Source: Asticcacaulis sp. AC466
GTDB taxonomy: Bacteria > Pseudomonadota > Alphaproteobacteria > Caulobacterales > Caulobacteraceae
DNA length: 64,000 bases
Assembly: GCF_000495815.1 (NCBI RefSeq)
Contig: NZ_AWGE01000001.1
Location: 186,001 to 250,000, forward strand
Direction: 5' to 3'
The notes beneath the pieces were generated by a model. The model had not been told where the DNA came from and ran no database searches. It saw only the letters and a program-made list of their open reading frames with translations. Below, piece by piece: positions 48,836-57,427 of the stretch (the first letter of the stretch is position 1; every line of letters begins with the position of its first letter). Position numbers and translations under genes: made by a program.

Positions 48836-49120
48836 AGGAAAATGGAAAAACGCCCCAGGAACCACAGGGCTCCGGGCGAGAGGCGGCGACTTATACAAGG
48901 ATATCTCGGTGAGTCAACGGGTTTTTACCCCATTACGAGCTTAAATGACTATGCTCTTAAAACATCGCCTGTCGGTGCACCGGGATCGGCTTGAGTTATA
49001 CACGGTTCGTGCCTGGCCTGCCACCAGGCAAAGGCGCAGAATCGGGAAATTGTAGCCCTGAGTGCCGACTTCCGCTTGATTTCAGGCCGCAAAGGCATAC
49101 TTAAGCCCCAGATCCATTTC

Positions 49121-49135
49121 TATTATAAAGTAACA
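49121..49135. promoter_or_regulatory. Possible Zur-type operator ahead of the COG0523 GTPase gene
   Basis: TATTATAAAGTAACA (complement TGTTACTTTATAATA) is a 15-bp near-dyad, one base off a perfect TGTTA-N5-TAACA. It ends 17 bp before the start codon. AT-rich dyads of this kind are used by Zur, which often controls COG0523 genes; weak evidence alone. Confidence 0.35.
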
Positions 49136-49152
49136 GACCCGAAAGCCGCAAA

Positions 49153-50271
49153 ATGCCCGATACCGCTGCTGTCTCCGCAAAAACCCCCGTCACTGTGCTT
49201 ACCGGCTATCTGGGCGCGGGCAAGACCACCCTGCTCAACCGCATCCTGTCGGAAAACCACGGCCAGAAATATGCGGTCATCGTCAATGAATTCGGCGAAA
49301 TCGGCATCGACAACGACCTGATCGTCGGTGCGGACGAAGAAGTCTTTGAAATGAACAATGGCTGCGTTTGCTGCACGGTTCGTGGCGATCTGATCCGTAT
49401 CCTGTCGCAACTGATGAAGCGCAAGGGCCGTTTCGACGCCATCATCGTCGAGACGACCGGCCTGGCCGATCCCGGCCCTGTGGCCCAGACCTTCTTCGTC
49501 GATGAGGAGATCAAGGCCAAAACCTATCTCGATTCCGTCACAGCCCTGGTCGATGCCAAGCACTTCGACAGCGCGCTGAAAGAGGACCGCGTCGTGAAGG
49601 AGCAGATCGCCTTTGCTGATCACATCATCCTCAACAAGGCCGACTTGGTCGACGACGCAAAGCTGGACGAAATCGAAGGCCGGCTGAAAGGGCTTAACCC
49701 GCTAGCCCGCATCACGCGCGCCCAGCGCTCCTTTGTCGATATCTCAACCTTGCTCAACCAGCATCGCTTCGATCTGTCGAAGATGGACAGCATCGGTGCC
49801 GACGATCACGATCATCACCACCATGATCATGATCACGGGCATCATCACGATCACGACCGCGGGCACGCGCATCATGACCATGACCATGACCATCACCACG
49901 GGCCGGCCCATGGCGAAGCAGGCCACGTCCACGACGAGCATTGCAGCCATCACATCAATCCAATCCATGACGAAGAGATCAAGAGCCTGTCACTGACCGC
50001 CGACAGGCCGATCGACGGCATGCGGTTCACGCAATGGCTGGACAAGCTGCTGGCCGAAAAGGGGCAGGATATTCTGCGCGCCAAGGGCATTCTCGATGTC
50101 AAGGGCGAGGACAAGCGGCTGGTCTTCCAGGCGGTCCACATGATCCTTGAAGGCGAACTGCAAGGACAATGGAAGGACGGCGAAAAGCGCATATCGCGCG
50201 CCGTCTTCATCGGCCGCCATCTCGACACCGCGGCGCTCAAGGCCGGGTTCGAAGCGACCATCGCCGCCTGA
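49153..50271 (+). CDS. COG0523 (CobW/YjiA-type) GTPase, putative zinc chaperone
   Basis: 372 residues. P-loop GYLGAGKTTLLNR near 17-29, the metal-binding CVCC in NNGCVCCTVRGDL near 72-75, NKAD near 158, and a C-terminal CobW_C domain (about 285-370). Between them lies a His/Asp-rich tract at about 217-265 with more than 25 histidines, typical of members that buffer or deliver zinc. Role in zinc supply under limitation is inferred from that tract and a possible Zur-like site upstream. A strong terminator follows. Confidence 0.93.
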   Translation: MPDTAAVSAKTPVTVLTGYLGAGKTTLLNRILSENHGQKYAVIVNEFGEIGIDNDLIVGADEEVFEMNNGCVCCTVRGDLIRILSQLMKRKGRFDAIIVETTGLADPGPVAQTFFVDEEIKAKTYLDSVTALVDAKHFDSALKEDRVVKEQIAFADHIILNKADLVDDAKLDEIEGRLKGLNPLARITRAQRSFVDISTLLNQHRFDLSKMDSIGADDHDHHHHDHDHGHHHDHDRGHAHHDHDHDHHHGPAHGEAGHVHDEHCSHHINPIHDEEIKSLSLTADRPIDGMRFTQWLDKLLAEKGQDILRAKGILDVKGEDKRLVFQAVHMILEGELQGQWKDGEKRISRAVFIGRHLDTAALKAGFEATIAA

Positions 50272-50293
50272 TCACCGTTTCCAGCTCGAAATC

Positions 50294-50327
50294 AGCTCCC
50301 TCTGACGGTCAGGGGGAGCTCTTTTTT
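50294..50327 (+). terminator. Strong intrinsic terminator after the COG0523 gene
   Basis: AGCTCCCTCTGAC and GTCAGGGGGAGCT form a 13-bp stem (one G-T) followed by CTTTTTT. It separates the GTPase gene from the WD40-like gene. Confidence 0.88.
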
Positions 50328-50365
50328 GAGTATTCAAATGTCATTCCTGGACCTATAAGCGCGCC

Positions 50366-51358
50366 ATGACCTTCGCCTATCAAAAATCATTCGAATCCTA
50401 TGTCGTCGCCGCCCTGTTCGATGCGCTGGACGACCCCATCGTCGCCCTCGGTGACGGCCGTATTGTCTTTCCGGATGCGGATAAGGTCTTCGACGCCCAT
50501 CCCAATGCGGGCGTCCTGTCGGCCGTGGTCCATCCGGCCGGGCTCGGCATCATCACCGGTGGTGACGACGGGCGCGTGGTCTGGACATCGAAGGATGCCG
50601 GCCCGATCGAGCTGGCCAGGCATCCGGGCGCCTGGATCGATGTGGTTGCGGTCGCGCCCGAGGGCCAGGTTATCGCCTATGCCGCTGCCAAGACCGTTTA
50701 CGTCCTCGACCTGCTCAAGAAGGAAACCAAGACCTTCAAGCATGAACATTCGGTGTCGGATCTGTGTTTCGAACCGAAGGGACGCAAGCTTTATTGCGCC
50801 ACCTATAACGGCGTCAGTATCTGGTTTTCGCGCATCGCCGAGCAGAAGCCGCAAAAGCTGTTCTGGGCGGGGTCGCACACCAAAATCGCTATGGCGCCGT
50901 CCGGCGAGTTCGTCGTTACCGCCATGCAGGAAAACGCCTTGCATGGCTGGCGTTTGAAGGATTCGAAAGACATGCGCATGGGCGGTTACCCGGCCAAGAT
51001 CAAATCGCTCGATTTCTTTGCCAAGGGTAAGCTGCTGGCGACCTCCGGCGCCAATGGCGCGGTGGTCTGGCCTTTCCTGCGCCCCAATGGCCCGATGGGT
51101 GAGGAAGCTTCCGAAATCAATCCGCAAGAAGGTACGATGGTCAGTGTCGTCGCCGGTGCGCCCGAGGACACCATCCTCAGCGCCGGCACGGAAGATGGAC
51201 GCGTCTGGCTGGCCGAACTGCAATCGACCCATGTCGAATGGATCAAACGCGAAAAGGGCGCGGCGATCACCGCCCTGGCCATGTCCGGAGAGGCCAATCG
51301 CTTAGTATTTGGCGATGAAGACGGTTTCGTCTATATCTTCCAGACCGAAGCCGAATAA
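50366..51358 (+). CDS. WD40 repeat-like beta-propeller protein
   Basis: 330 residues made of about seven repeats of 40-45 residues (for example [58 protein letters not shown]). No signal peptide or catalytic motif is seen; probably a cytoplasmic interaction scaffold. In alphaproteobacteria such a gene often follows a COG0523 GTPase gene. It is followed 19 bp later by mtgA, likely in one operon. Confidence 0.85.
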   Translation: MTFAYQKSFESYVVAALFDALDDPIVALGDGRIVFPDADKVFDAHPNAGVLSAVVHPAGLGIITGGDDGRVVWTSKDAGPIELARHPGAWIDVVAVAPEGQVIAYAAAKTVYVLDLLKKETKTFKHEHSVSDLCFEPKGRKLYCATYNGVSIWFSRIAEQKPQKLFWAGSHTKIAMAPSGEFVVTAMQENALHGWRLKDSKDMRMGGYPAKIKSLDFFAKGKLLATSGANGAVVWPFLRPNGPMGEEASEINPQEGTMVSVVAGAPEDTILSAGTEDGRVWLAELQSTHVEWIKREKGAAITALAMSGEANRLVFGDEDGFVYIFQTEAE

Positions 51359-51377
51359 CGGCAGACGCGGGGGCGCG

Positions 51378-52154
51378 ATGAGTGACGGTCATACTGACAA
51401 GCCGCAGCCGGAAGACGTCATTCCAGGCCTGAGCGATGCGGTCATCTATGACAAGGTGCCCGCCGCCGCGCCGCCGCGCAAGACGCGGACGCGCTTTAGA
51501 CCCTTCCGTTTTATCGGGGCGCTTATCGTCGGATTTTTCGCCTTTTCCATCCTGTCGGTGGCCATTCACCGATTCGTACCCGTGCCCATTACCCTGCTGA
51601 TGATCCAGCGCGTGATGGAAGGCGAGGGGCTGGACCATCGCTGGGTGCCCGCCTCGCAAATCAGTGACAATCTCAAACGCGCCGTCATCGCCTCGGAAGA
51701 CGCCAAATTCTGCCTGCACTCTGGCTTCGACCTGACGGCAATCGAAAAGGCGGAGCGCTACAACAAGACGCACAAGAAGAAGCGTGGCGCCTCCACCATA
51801 TCCCAGCAGACGGCCAAGAACGTCTTCCTGTGGCCGAACCGGTCGTGGGTGCGCAAGGGGTTTGAGGTCTATTACACCTTCCTGATCGAGCACATGTGGT
51901 CGAAGGATCGCATCATGGAGGTCTATCTCAATTCGATCGAGATGGGGCCTGGTGTTTACGGCGCCGAAGCCGGTTCGCAATATTGGTTCGGTCATAGCGC
52001 CAGCACACTCAGCCGCGGAGAGGCCGCGCAATTGGCGGCGATTTTGCCCAGCCCGATGAAGCGCAAGGCGAAGGGCAATAAGCGGTCCAGCCGCATTGCC
52101 GCCAATGCTCAGACCGTGGCCGGACGCGGTCTGGATACTTGTGCGGCAGAATAG
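51378..52154 (+). CDS. mtgA: Monofunctional peptidoglycan glycosyltransferase
   Basis: 258 residues. One N-terminal membrane helix ([19 protein letters not shown], about 37-55) then the GT51 domain. Catalytic Glu in [17 protein letters not shown], followed by [16 protein letters not shown] and [19 protein letters not shown], all GT51 motifs. It polymerises lipid II into glycan strands at the inner membrane. It lacks a transpeptidase domain. ATG 51378 is the start after the preceding gene; longer frames overlap it. Confidence 0.95.
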   Translation: MSDGHTDKPQPEDVIPGLSDAVIYDKVPAAAPPRKTRTRFRPFRFIGALIVGFFAFSILSVAIHRFVPVPITLLMIQRVMEGEGLDHRWVPASQISDNLKRAVIASEDAKFCLHSGFDLTAIEKAERYNKTHKKKRGASTISQQTAKNVFLWPNRSWVRKGFEVYYTFLIEHMWSKDRIMEVYLNSIEMGPGVYGAEAGSQYWFGHSASTLSRGEAAQLAAILPSPMKRKAKGNKRSSRIAANAQTVAGRGLDTCAAE

Positions 52155-52225
52155 GGCGCGGCGCCTTGACGTTGGATACAAAGACGCGTCCTTGTGAGGG
52201 TTCAACGACCTGGAAGGCTGAGATC

Positions 52226-52312
52226 ATGAAAACCTGTCTTGTGCTGACGGCAATGGCCGCCATCGCGATCCTGCTGTCTGCGTGCGTAATGACGGCGCCG
52301 GCCATCTCCTGA
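52226..52312 (+). CDS. Possible very small lipoprotein
   Basis: 28 residues, MKTCLVLTAMAAIAILLSAC then VMTAPAIS. The lipobox LLSAC follows a good signal core, leaving a mature peptide of only about 9 residues. GGAAGG lies 9 bases ahead of the ATG. It sits between mtgA and the M2 peptidase gene. Too short for firm support; resembles entericidin-type peptides only in design. Confidence 0.4.
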   Translation: MKTCLVLTAMAAIAILLSACVMTAPAIS

Positions 52313-52408
52313 CTTGACGCTGTCGTCTAAATGGCATTTGCTCTCAAAATTAACGATTTGGCCAAAACCGAATTAGCGGGCCAAAACGAAATAGCTGGGA
52401 AGGCTGTC

Positions 52409-54283
52409 ATGAAACATCTGTTGGTTTCCGCCGCGTGTATCGCGTTACTTACGGGGTGCGCCACGACCTCGATGCCGAAGGCGCCGCTGGCCGAGGCGAC
52501 GCCCGTACCTGTCGCCCCGCCGCCGGCGGAGGCAGCACCGGCCAAGCCCACCCCTGCCGAAGCCAAGGCGTTCGTCGATGCCGCGGAGGCCAAGTTGGCC
52601 GAACTGGGCGAATATGATGCCCACGTCCAATGGGTGGGGGCGACCTACATCACCTACGACACCGAATGGCTCCAGACCCGTGCCGACGCGGCGCTGAACG
52701 AAGAAACCGTCAAGCTGGCCATGGCGGCCGCCAAGTACAACGATGTCGACGTCGATCCGGTCACCCGTCGCAAGCTCAACCTGCTGCGCCTGTCCCAGAC
52801 CCTGCCGGCGGCCGACCGTCCCGGCGCCGCCAACGAACTGGCGGCGATCAGCACCAAGCTCAATTCGATCTATGCGACCGGCAAGTTCAATTATGCCGGC
52901 AAGACCTATAATCTGGACGATGCGTCGCGCACCATGGCGTCGTCGCGCGATCCGAAGGTCACGCGCGCCATGTGGGAAGGCTGGATGGCCGTCGCCGCGC
53001 CCATGAAGTCCGACTACGCCAAGCTGGCCCAGTTATCGAACGAAGGATCGCGTGGTCTCGGTTTCAAGGATACCGGCGCGCTGTGGCGGTCGGGTTACGA
53101 CATGGACCCGGAGGCCTTCGCGGCGGAGACCGACCGTCTGTGGAACCAGGTCGCGCCCTTCTACAAGAACCTGCACTGCTACACGCGCCGCAAGCTGAAC
53201 GAAAAATACGGCGACAGCGTTCAGCCGAAGTTCGGCCCTATCCGCGCCGACCTTCTCGGGAACATGTGGGCCCAGGATTGGACCAATATCTATGACGTCG
53301 TGGCGCCGAAGGGCATCAAGTCAAGCTACAGCCTCGACAAGCTGCTGGTGCAAAAGAAATACGATCCCATCCGTATGATGAAGACCGGCGAAAGCTTCTA
53401 CACCTCGCTTGGCTTCGAAGCCCTGCCGCAAACCTTCTGGGAGCGGTCGCAATTTACGCGTCCGCGCGACCGTGAAGTCGTTTGTCACGCCTCCGCCTGG
53501 GACGTCGACAACATCTCCGATTTGCGCGTGAAGATGTGTACCGAAGTCAATGGGGAGGACTTCTATACGGTTCACCATGAACTGGGTCACAACTTCTATC
53601 AGCGCGCCTACAAGGATCAGCCCTTCCTGTTCAAGAATGGCGCCAATGACGGCTTCCACGAAGCGATCGGCGATTTCATCGGCCTGTCATCGGTGACGCC
53701 GACCTATCTCAACCAGATCGGTTTGCTGAGCACGGTGCCAAGCGATTCGGAAGACATTCCCTACCTGCTGAAAATGGCGCTGCAAAAGATCGCCTTCCTG
53801 CCGTTTGGTCTCGAAATCGACCGCTGGCGCTGGGAGGTCTTCAACGGCCAGATCACGGAAGCGCAATACAATAGCCGGTGGTGGGAATTGGTGAAGAAGT
53901 ATCAGGGCCTGGAGGCGCCGGGTATCCGTCCGTCCTCCGCCTTCGATCCGGGTGGCAAGTATCACGTGGCTGCCAGCGTCCCCTACACCCGTTATTTCCT
54001 GGCCGACATCCTGCAATTCCAGTTCCAGCGCGCCGCTTGCCAACAAGCCGGCTGGACTGGCCCCCTGCACCGCTGCTCGGTCTATAACCAGAAGGCGGTT
54101 GGCCAGAAGCTGAACGCCATGCTGGAAATGGGTCAATCCAAACCGTGGCCAGACGCCCTCCAGGCCTTTACCGGCCAGCGTGATATGGACGCCTCGGCGA
54201 TCCTCGATTATTTCGCGCCGCTCAATACCTGGCTGGAAGAGCAAAACAAGGGCCAGACTTGCGGCTGGGATGACTCAATATAG
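52409..54283 (+). CDS. M2 family metallopeptidase (ACE-like dipeptidyl carboxypeptidase), lipoprotein
   Basis: 624 residues. Lipobox in CIALLTGCATTS gives a predicted lipid-anchored protein; a Pro/Ala linker follows. The catalytic domain has HHELGHNFYQRA (HExxH zinc site), with the third ligand Glu in FHEAIGDFIGLS downstream. This is the peptidase family of angiotensin-converting enzyme, which cuts dipeptides from C-termini of peptides; bacterial roles are probably in peptide nutrition. GGGAAGG ribosome site. Confidence 0.94.
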   Translation: MKHLLVSAACIALLTGCATTSMPKAPLAEATPVPVAPPPAEAAPAKPTPAEAKAFVDAAEAKLAELGEYDAHVQWVGATYITYDTEWLQTRADAALNEETVKLAMAAAKYNDVDVDPVTRRKLNLLRLSQTLPAADRPGAANELAAISTKLNSIYATGKFNYAGKTYNLDDASRTMASSRDPKVTRAMWEGWMAVAAPMKSDYAKLAQLSNEGSRGLGFKDTGALWRSGYDMDPEAFAAETDRLWNQVAPFYKNLHCYTRRKLNEKYGDSVQPKFGPIRADLLGNMWAQDWTNIYDVVAPKGIKSSYSLDKLLVQKKYDPIRMMKTGESFYTSLGFEALPQTFWERSQFTRPRDREVVCHASAWDVDNISDLRVKMCTEVNGEDFYTVHHELGHNFYQRAYKDQPFLFKNGANDGFHEAIGDFIGLSSVTPTYLNQIGLLSTVPSDSEDIPYLLKMALQKIAFLPFGLEIDRWRWEVFNGQITEAQYNSRWWELVKKYQGLEAPGIRPSSAFDPGGKYHVAASVPYTRYFLADILQFQFQRAACQQAGWTGPLHRCSVYNQKAVGQKLNAMLEMGQSKPWPDALQAFTGQRDMDASAILDYFAPLNTWLEEQNKGQTCGWDDSI

Positions 54284-54324
54284 GCTTTGGCTTTGGGGCC
54301 TGTGGCCCCAAGCCTTTCCTAATC

Positions 54325-54362
54325 AAATAAAAACCCTGGTCATGAGGCCAGGGTTTTTATTT
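54325..54362. terminator. Bidirectional intrinsic terminator
   Basis: AAATAAAAACCCTGG and CCAGGGTTTTTATTT form a long perfect stem between the convergent peptidase and hydrolase genes. Confidence 0.9.
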
Positions 54363-54401
54363 GAAGAGAAGATGTGGGGCAAGGACCCCACACCCCGGAC
54401 C

Positions 54402-55391
54402 TTATTTGAGCATTTCTACGGCGGCGTCGGTTTCGGCCGCCAGCGCCTTGGTGTCGAACATCAGGGTCATATGGCCCTGACCGGGTAATACAGTCACCGG
54501 TATAGCCGGGTTCACCGCCTTGAAGGCCGGTGGATAGGCCTCGGCATGGAACAGTTCGTCATTCGCCCCGATCAGGACGCGGGTTGGCGCGTGGATGGCC
54601 GCCAGTTGCGCCTTCCATTGGCGTTGCAGGTTGGACGAAGACAGCAGGGCATGGGTGTAAAAGCGGGGACGGTGCTGCGCGTTCGGCGGCACCGCCATGG
54701 CCAGGACATTCAGATGGTCGAGCGCGGAAATGCCAAATCCATTGAGAATGCTCAATACGACAATACGCGGGACACTGACCACGGTCCAGCCGCCTTCGCC
54801 CGGCCGATCCATAGGGGTATTGGGCGCAATGAAGGGCGCCAGCGCCAGATAGCCGTTGAAATTGCCGGCATAGCGGCTGGCGGCGGTGCGCAGAATTACG
54901 GCGCCGCCCATGGAGTGACCGACCAGCAGGCGCTTTTCGCCGGGGTGCTCGCGCTGGATAAGGTCGGCCAGGTCGGCCAGATCGTCTTCATACTGGCCAC
55001 GATAGACAACATCGCCCAATCGACCATTGGGACCGGGGCTCATGCCGTGACCGCGCAGATCGGGCGCATAGACGGTAATGCCGCTTGCTGCATAGGCCGT
55101 GGCCAGGCCATGCACGGCCAGGGAGGTGCCGGAAGAGCCGTGCACCACCACGGCGACGCCGCCGCCCGGTTTGCCCGGATAGTAGTGATAGGCCAGACGC
55201 GTGCCGTCGCGGGCCGTGAAATAGCGATAGGTGGGCAAGGCTCGCGCATAGGCGGCGAAGGGGTCGTTTGCCTTTTCAACCGCCGCTATGGCCGGGGGTG
55301 TTTTGGGCGCCGTGAAGGCAAGCGTGCCGGCGATAGCGGCGATGAGCAGGAGCGGTATTGCGATAGAGGCGCGGATAAGAAATTTCAGCAT
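54402..55391 (-). CDS. Alpha/beta hydrolase, membrane-anchored or exported
   Basis: 329 residues with an N-terminal hydrophobic helix (IPLLLIAAIAGTLAFTA). Fold motifs in order: VVVHGSSGTS (oxyanion), YAPDLRGHGMS, nucleophile elbow GHSMGG, Asp in GANDELFHAE and His in GQGHMTL. Similar to monoacylglycerol lipase/lysophospholipase-type hydrolases; substrate unknown. It is divergent from the LytTR gene. Confidence 0.88.
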   Translation of the reverse strand: MLKFLIRASIAIPLLLIAAIAGTLAFTAPKTPPAIAAVEKANDPFAAYARALPTYRYFTARDGTRLAYHYYPGKPGGGVAVVVHGSSGTSLAVHGLATAYAASGITVYAPDLRGHGMSPGPNGRLGDVVYRGQYEDDLADLADLIQREHPGEKRLLVGHSMGGAVILRTAASRYAGNFNGYLALAPFIAPNTPMDRPGEGGWTVVSVPRIVVLSILNGFGISALDHLNVLAMAVPPNAQHRPRFYTHALLSSSNLQRQWKAQLAAIHAPTRVLIGANDELFHAEAYPPAFKAVNPAIPVTVLPGQGHMTLMFDTKALAAETDAAVEMLK

Positions 55392-55481
55392 CGGGATCCC
55401 CGTTGAAGTGACCCGGCTTGCTTAGGTATGCTGAGCGCCCTAGTCTTGCGGGGTTTCGCCGATGGTCGCAAAATTTCGCCA

Positions 55482-56249
55482 ATGGATATTTTTCGCTTTC
55501 TCATCTTCCGCTATTCGCCGCGCCGATCATGGAAGGCGCTCGTCGTCCTGCCCTGTCTGGGCCTCCTGCTGGCGCTCGCCGGGCCGTTCGGTAGCTATAC
55601 CAGCATGGGCTTCTGGGAGAGGTGCGCCCACTTCGCCCTGTGCTTCATGATCATCGGGTGGATGATTATGGAAGGCGCCTATCGCCTGGCGCGGCATTTC
55701 TTTGCCGGTCATTGGCCGTTGTGGGCGTCGCTTCTCTTTGATGTGTCCCTGGCCGTACCATCGGCGGCAATTGTGTGGGCATCCCTGCACGTCTTTGGGC
55801 CGCGGGCCCTGCCGCATGTCGGCTTTATCGACCTGATCTGGCAGAACCTGTTTCTCACCCTGGCCGTGCAGGCTGCCATCGTGGTCGCGGCCCTGATGCG
55901 TGGCAGCCGACTATTGCAGGCCGACACGCCACCCGCCACGGGCGACGTTTATCCATTGGCGCATCGCCTGCCGTTTGCATTGCGGCGGTCGGCGGTGCTG
56001 GCCCTGTCGTCGGAAGACCACTACTTGCGGGTCTATACGGCGCGCGGCGAAGCCCTGATCCATATGACCTTGACCGAGGCGGTAGAGCTTCTCAAGGACG
56101 GGTTTCAAATACACCGTTCGCACTGGATCCATGACGGGGCGGTCCAAGATTACAAGGACAATCAGGTCGAATTGACCACCGGGTTGCGTCTGCCGTTGAG
56201 CCGGCATCGCAAAAAAGCGTTCGAGATGTGGCTGGCGAAGGTGGCGTGA
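55482..56249 (+). CDS. Membrane-bound LytTR transcriptional regulator
   Basis: 255 residues: four hydrophobic helices (about 20-150; WKALVVLPCLGLLLALAG, FLTLAVQAAIVVAALMRG) joined to a LytTR DNA-binding domain (about 165-255; ALSSEDHYLRVYTARGEALI, FQIHRSHWI, LRLPLSRHRKKAFE). There is no receiver domain, so it probably senses a signal in the membrane directly. Start is uncertain; 55428 is an in-frame ATG with no ribosome site either. Convergent with the 2OG-oxygenase gene. Confidence 0.85.
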   Translation: MDIFRFLIFRYSPRRSWKALVVLPCLGLLLALAGPFGSYTSMGFWERCAHFALCFMIIGWMIMEGAYRLARHFFAGHWPLWASLLFDVSLAVPSAAIVWASLHVFGPRALPHVGFIDLIWQNLFLTLAVQAAIVVAALMRGSRLLQADTPPATGDVYPLAHRLPFALRRSAVLALSSEDHYLRVYTARGEALIHMTLTEAVELLKDGFQIHRSHWIHDGAVQDYKDNQVELTTGLRLPLSRHRKKAFEMWLAKVA

Positions 56250-56273
56250 CGCTGAGTGCTAAAATCCGTTGCG

Positions 56274-57224
56274 CTAAACCAGTTTGATCTCGCGCAGGCG
56301 CTGCATCAGGAAGTCCTGCGCCGTGATCGGCTGTGCCCCCAGGTCCGGATGATCCGGTGTGATGCAGTTCGTTAGGGTTTCGATCAGATAGGGCGGCTCG
56401 AAATGCAGGAAGAATGGCGTCGAATAGCGCGGATAATCCTTGCGCGCTTCCGCCGGGTTGATGACGCGATGCTGAGTCGATGGCAGGACACCATTGGTCA
56501 GGCGCGACAGCATGTCTCCGATATTGCAGACGATGCAATCTGCCGGTGGGGTGATGGGCAGCCACTGGTCATCGCGGTCGAGCAGTTGCAGGCCGGGTTC
56601 CTCGGCCCCCAGCAGCAACGTAATGACGTTGATGTCGCCATGGGCGCCGGCACGCACCGATTCACCGGGCGTCGTGACCGGCGGATAGTGCAGAAGGCGC
56701 AGGACGCTGTTGCCTTCCTTGACCGGGGCATCGAAAAAATCCGGCGCCAGATCGAGATAGACAGCGATGGCGCGCAACACCTTCTTGCCCAACTGATCGA
56801 GGGCCTCATAGAGCGCATAGGTGCTGTCATGGAAATCGGCAATTTCCAACGGCCATACGTTTTGCGGCATAAATGGCGTATATGGGTGCCCCACGGGCAG
56901 TTCGCGCCCGATATGCCAGAATTCCTTAAGGTCGTGATGAACGTGACCCTTGGCAGTTTCTATGCCGAACGGCGTATAGCCGCGCTGTCCGCCGCCGGAT
57001 GCCGCGTGATATTGGCGCTTGACGTCTTCGGGCAGGGCAAAAAAGGCCTTGGTTGCCGAAAGGGCGCGGTCCAGTAAAACCGGGTCCAGGCCGTGCCCAC
57101 CCAGCACCGCGAAGCCATAACGCTCGAACGCCGCACCCAAGCTCTGCGAAAACGCATTAAAGTCGCTGTCGTAAAGCGCGAGCGGGACGGGAGGAATGGC
57201 GGAAACGGGGGCAGTGTCGGGCAC
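56274..57224 (-). CDS. Isopenicillin N synthase-like 2-oxoglutarate/Fe(II) oxygenase
   Basis: 316 residues. N-terminal DIOX_N domain (YGFAVLGGHGLDPVLLD) and C-terminal 2OG-FeII_Oxy domain with HGDINVITLL (HxD), QHRVINP (second His) and RYSTPFFLHF (Arg for 2-oxoglutarate). The substrate is unknown. GTG start at 57224, since no in-frame ATG gives a complete fold and none lies nearby; the ribosome site is poor. Confidence 0.88.
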   Translation of the reverse strand: MPDTAPVSAIPPVPLALYDSDFNAFSQSLGAAFERYGFAVLGGHGLDPVLLDRALSATKAFFALPEDVKRQYHAASGGGQRGYTPFGIETAKGHVHHDLKEFWHIGRELPVGHPYTPFMPQNVWPLEIADFHDSTYALYEALDQLGKKVLRAIAVYLDLAPDFFDAPVKEGNSVLRLLHYPPVTTPGESVRAGAHGDINVITLLLGAEEPGLQLLDRDDQWLPITPPADCIVCNIGDMLSRLTNGVLPSTQHRVINPAEARKDYPRYSTPFFLHFEPPYLIETLTNCITPDHPDLGAQPITAQDFLMQRLREIKLV

Positions 57225-57427
57225 AGAGCGTACTTTCGGCGATCTAGGGTAAAAGTTACCGAGGATATTAGAGCGCTTCCCGACAAAGTGGGAGTACTTT
57301 TTCGGGTCAAACTCATCGCGGCGCGCCTAAAATCCCACAGCCCGCATTAACCTTCCCGCAGGGGATGATTTTTAACGAGAACTCGTCTATGACCGCTTGA
57401 TATGAACGCGACTCGCCAGAGGACGCG

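Noticed and set aside
49800-49960. Repetitive CAT/CAC/GAT tract
   Set aside because: It is the His/Asp-rich metal-binding tract of the COG0523 GTPase, not a DNA repeat array.
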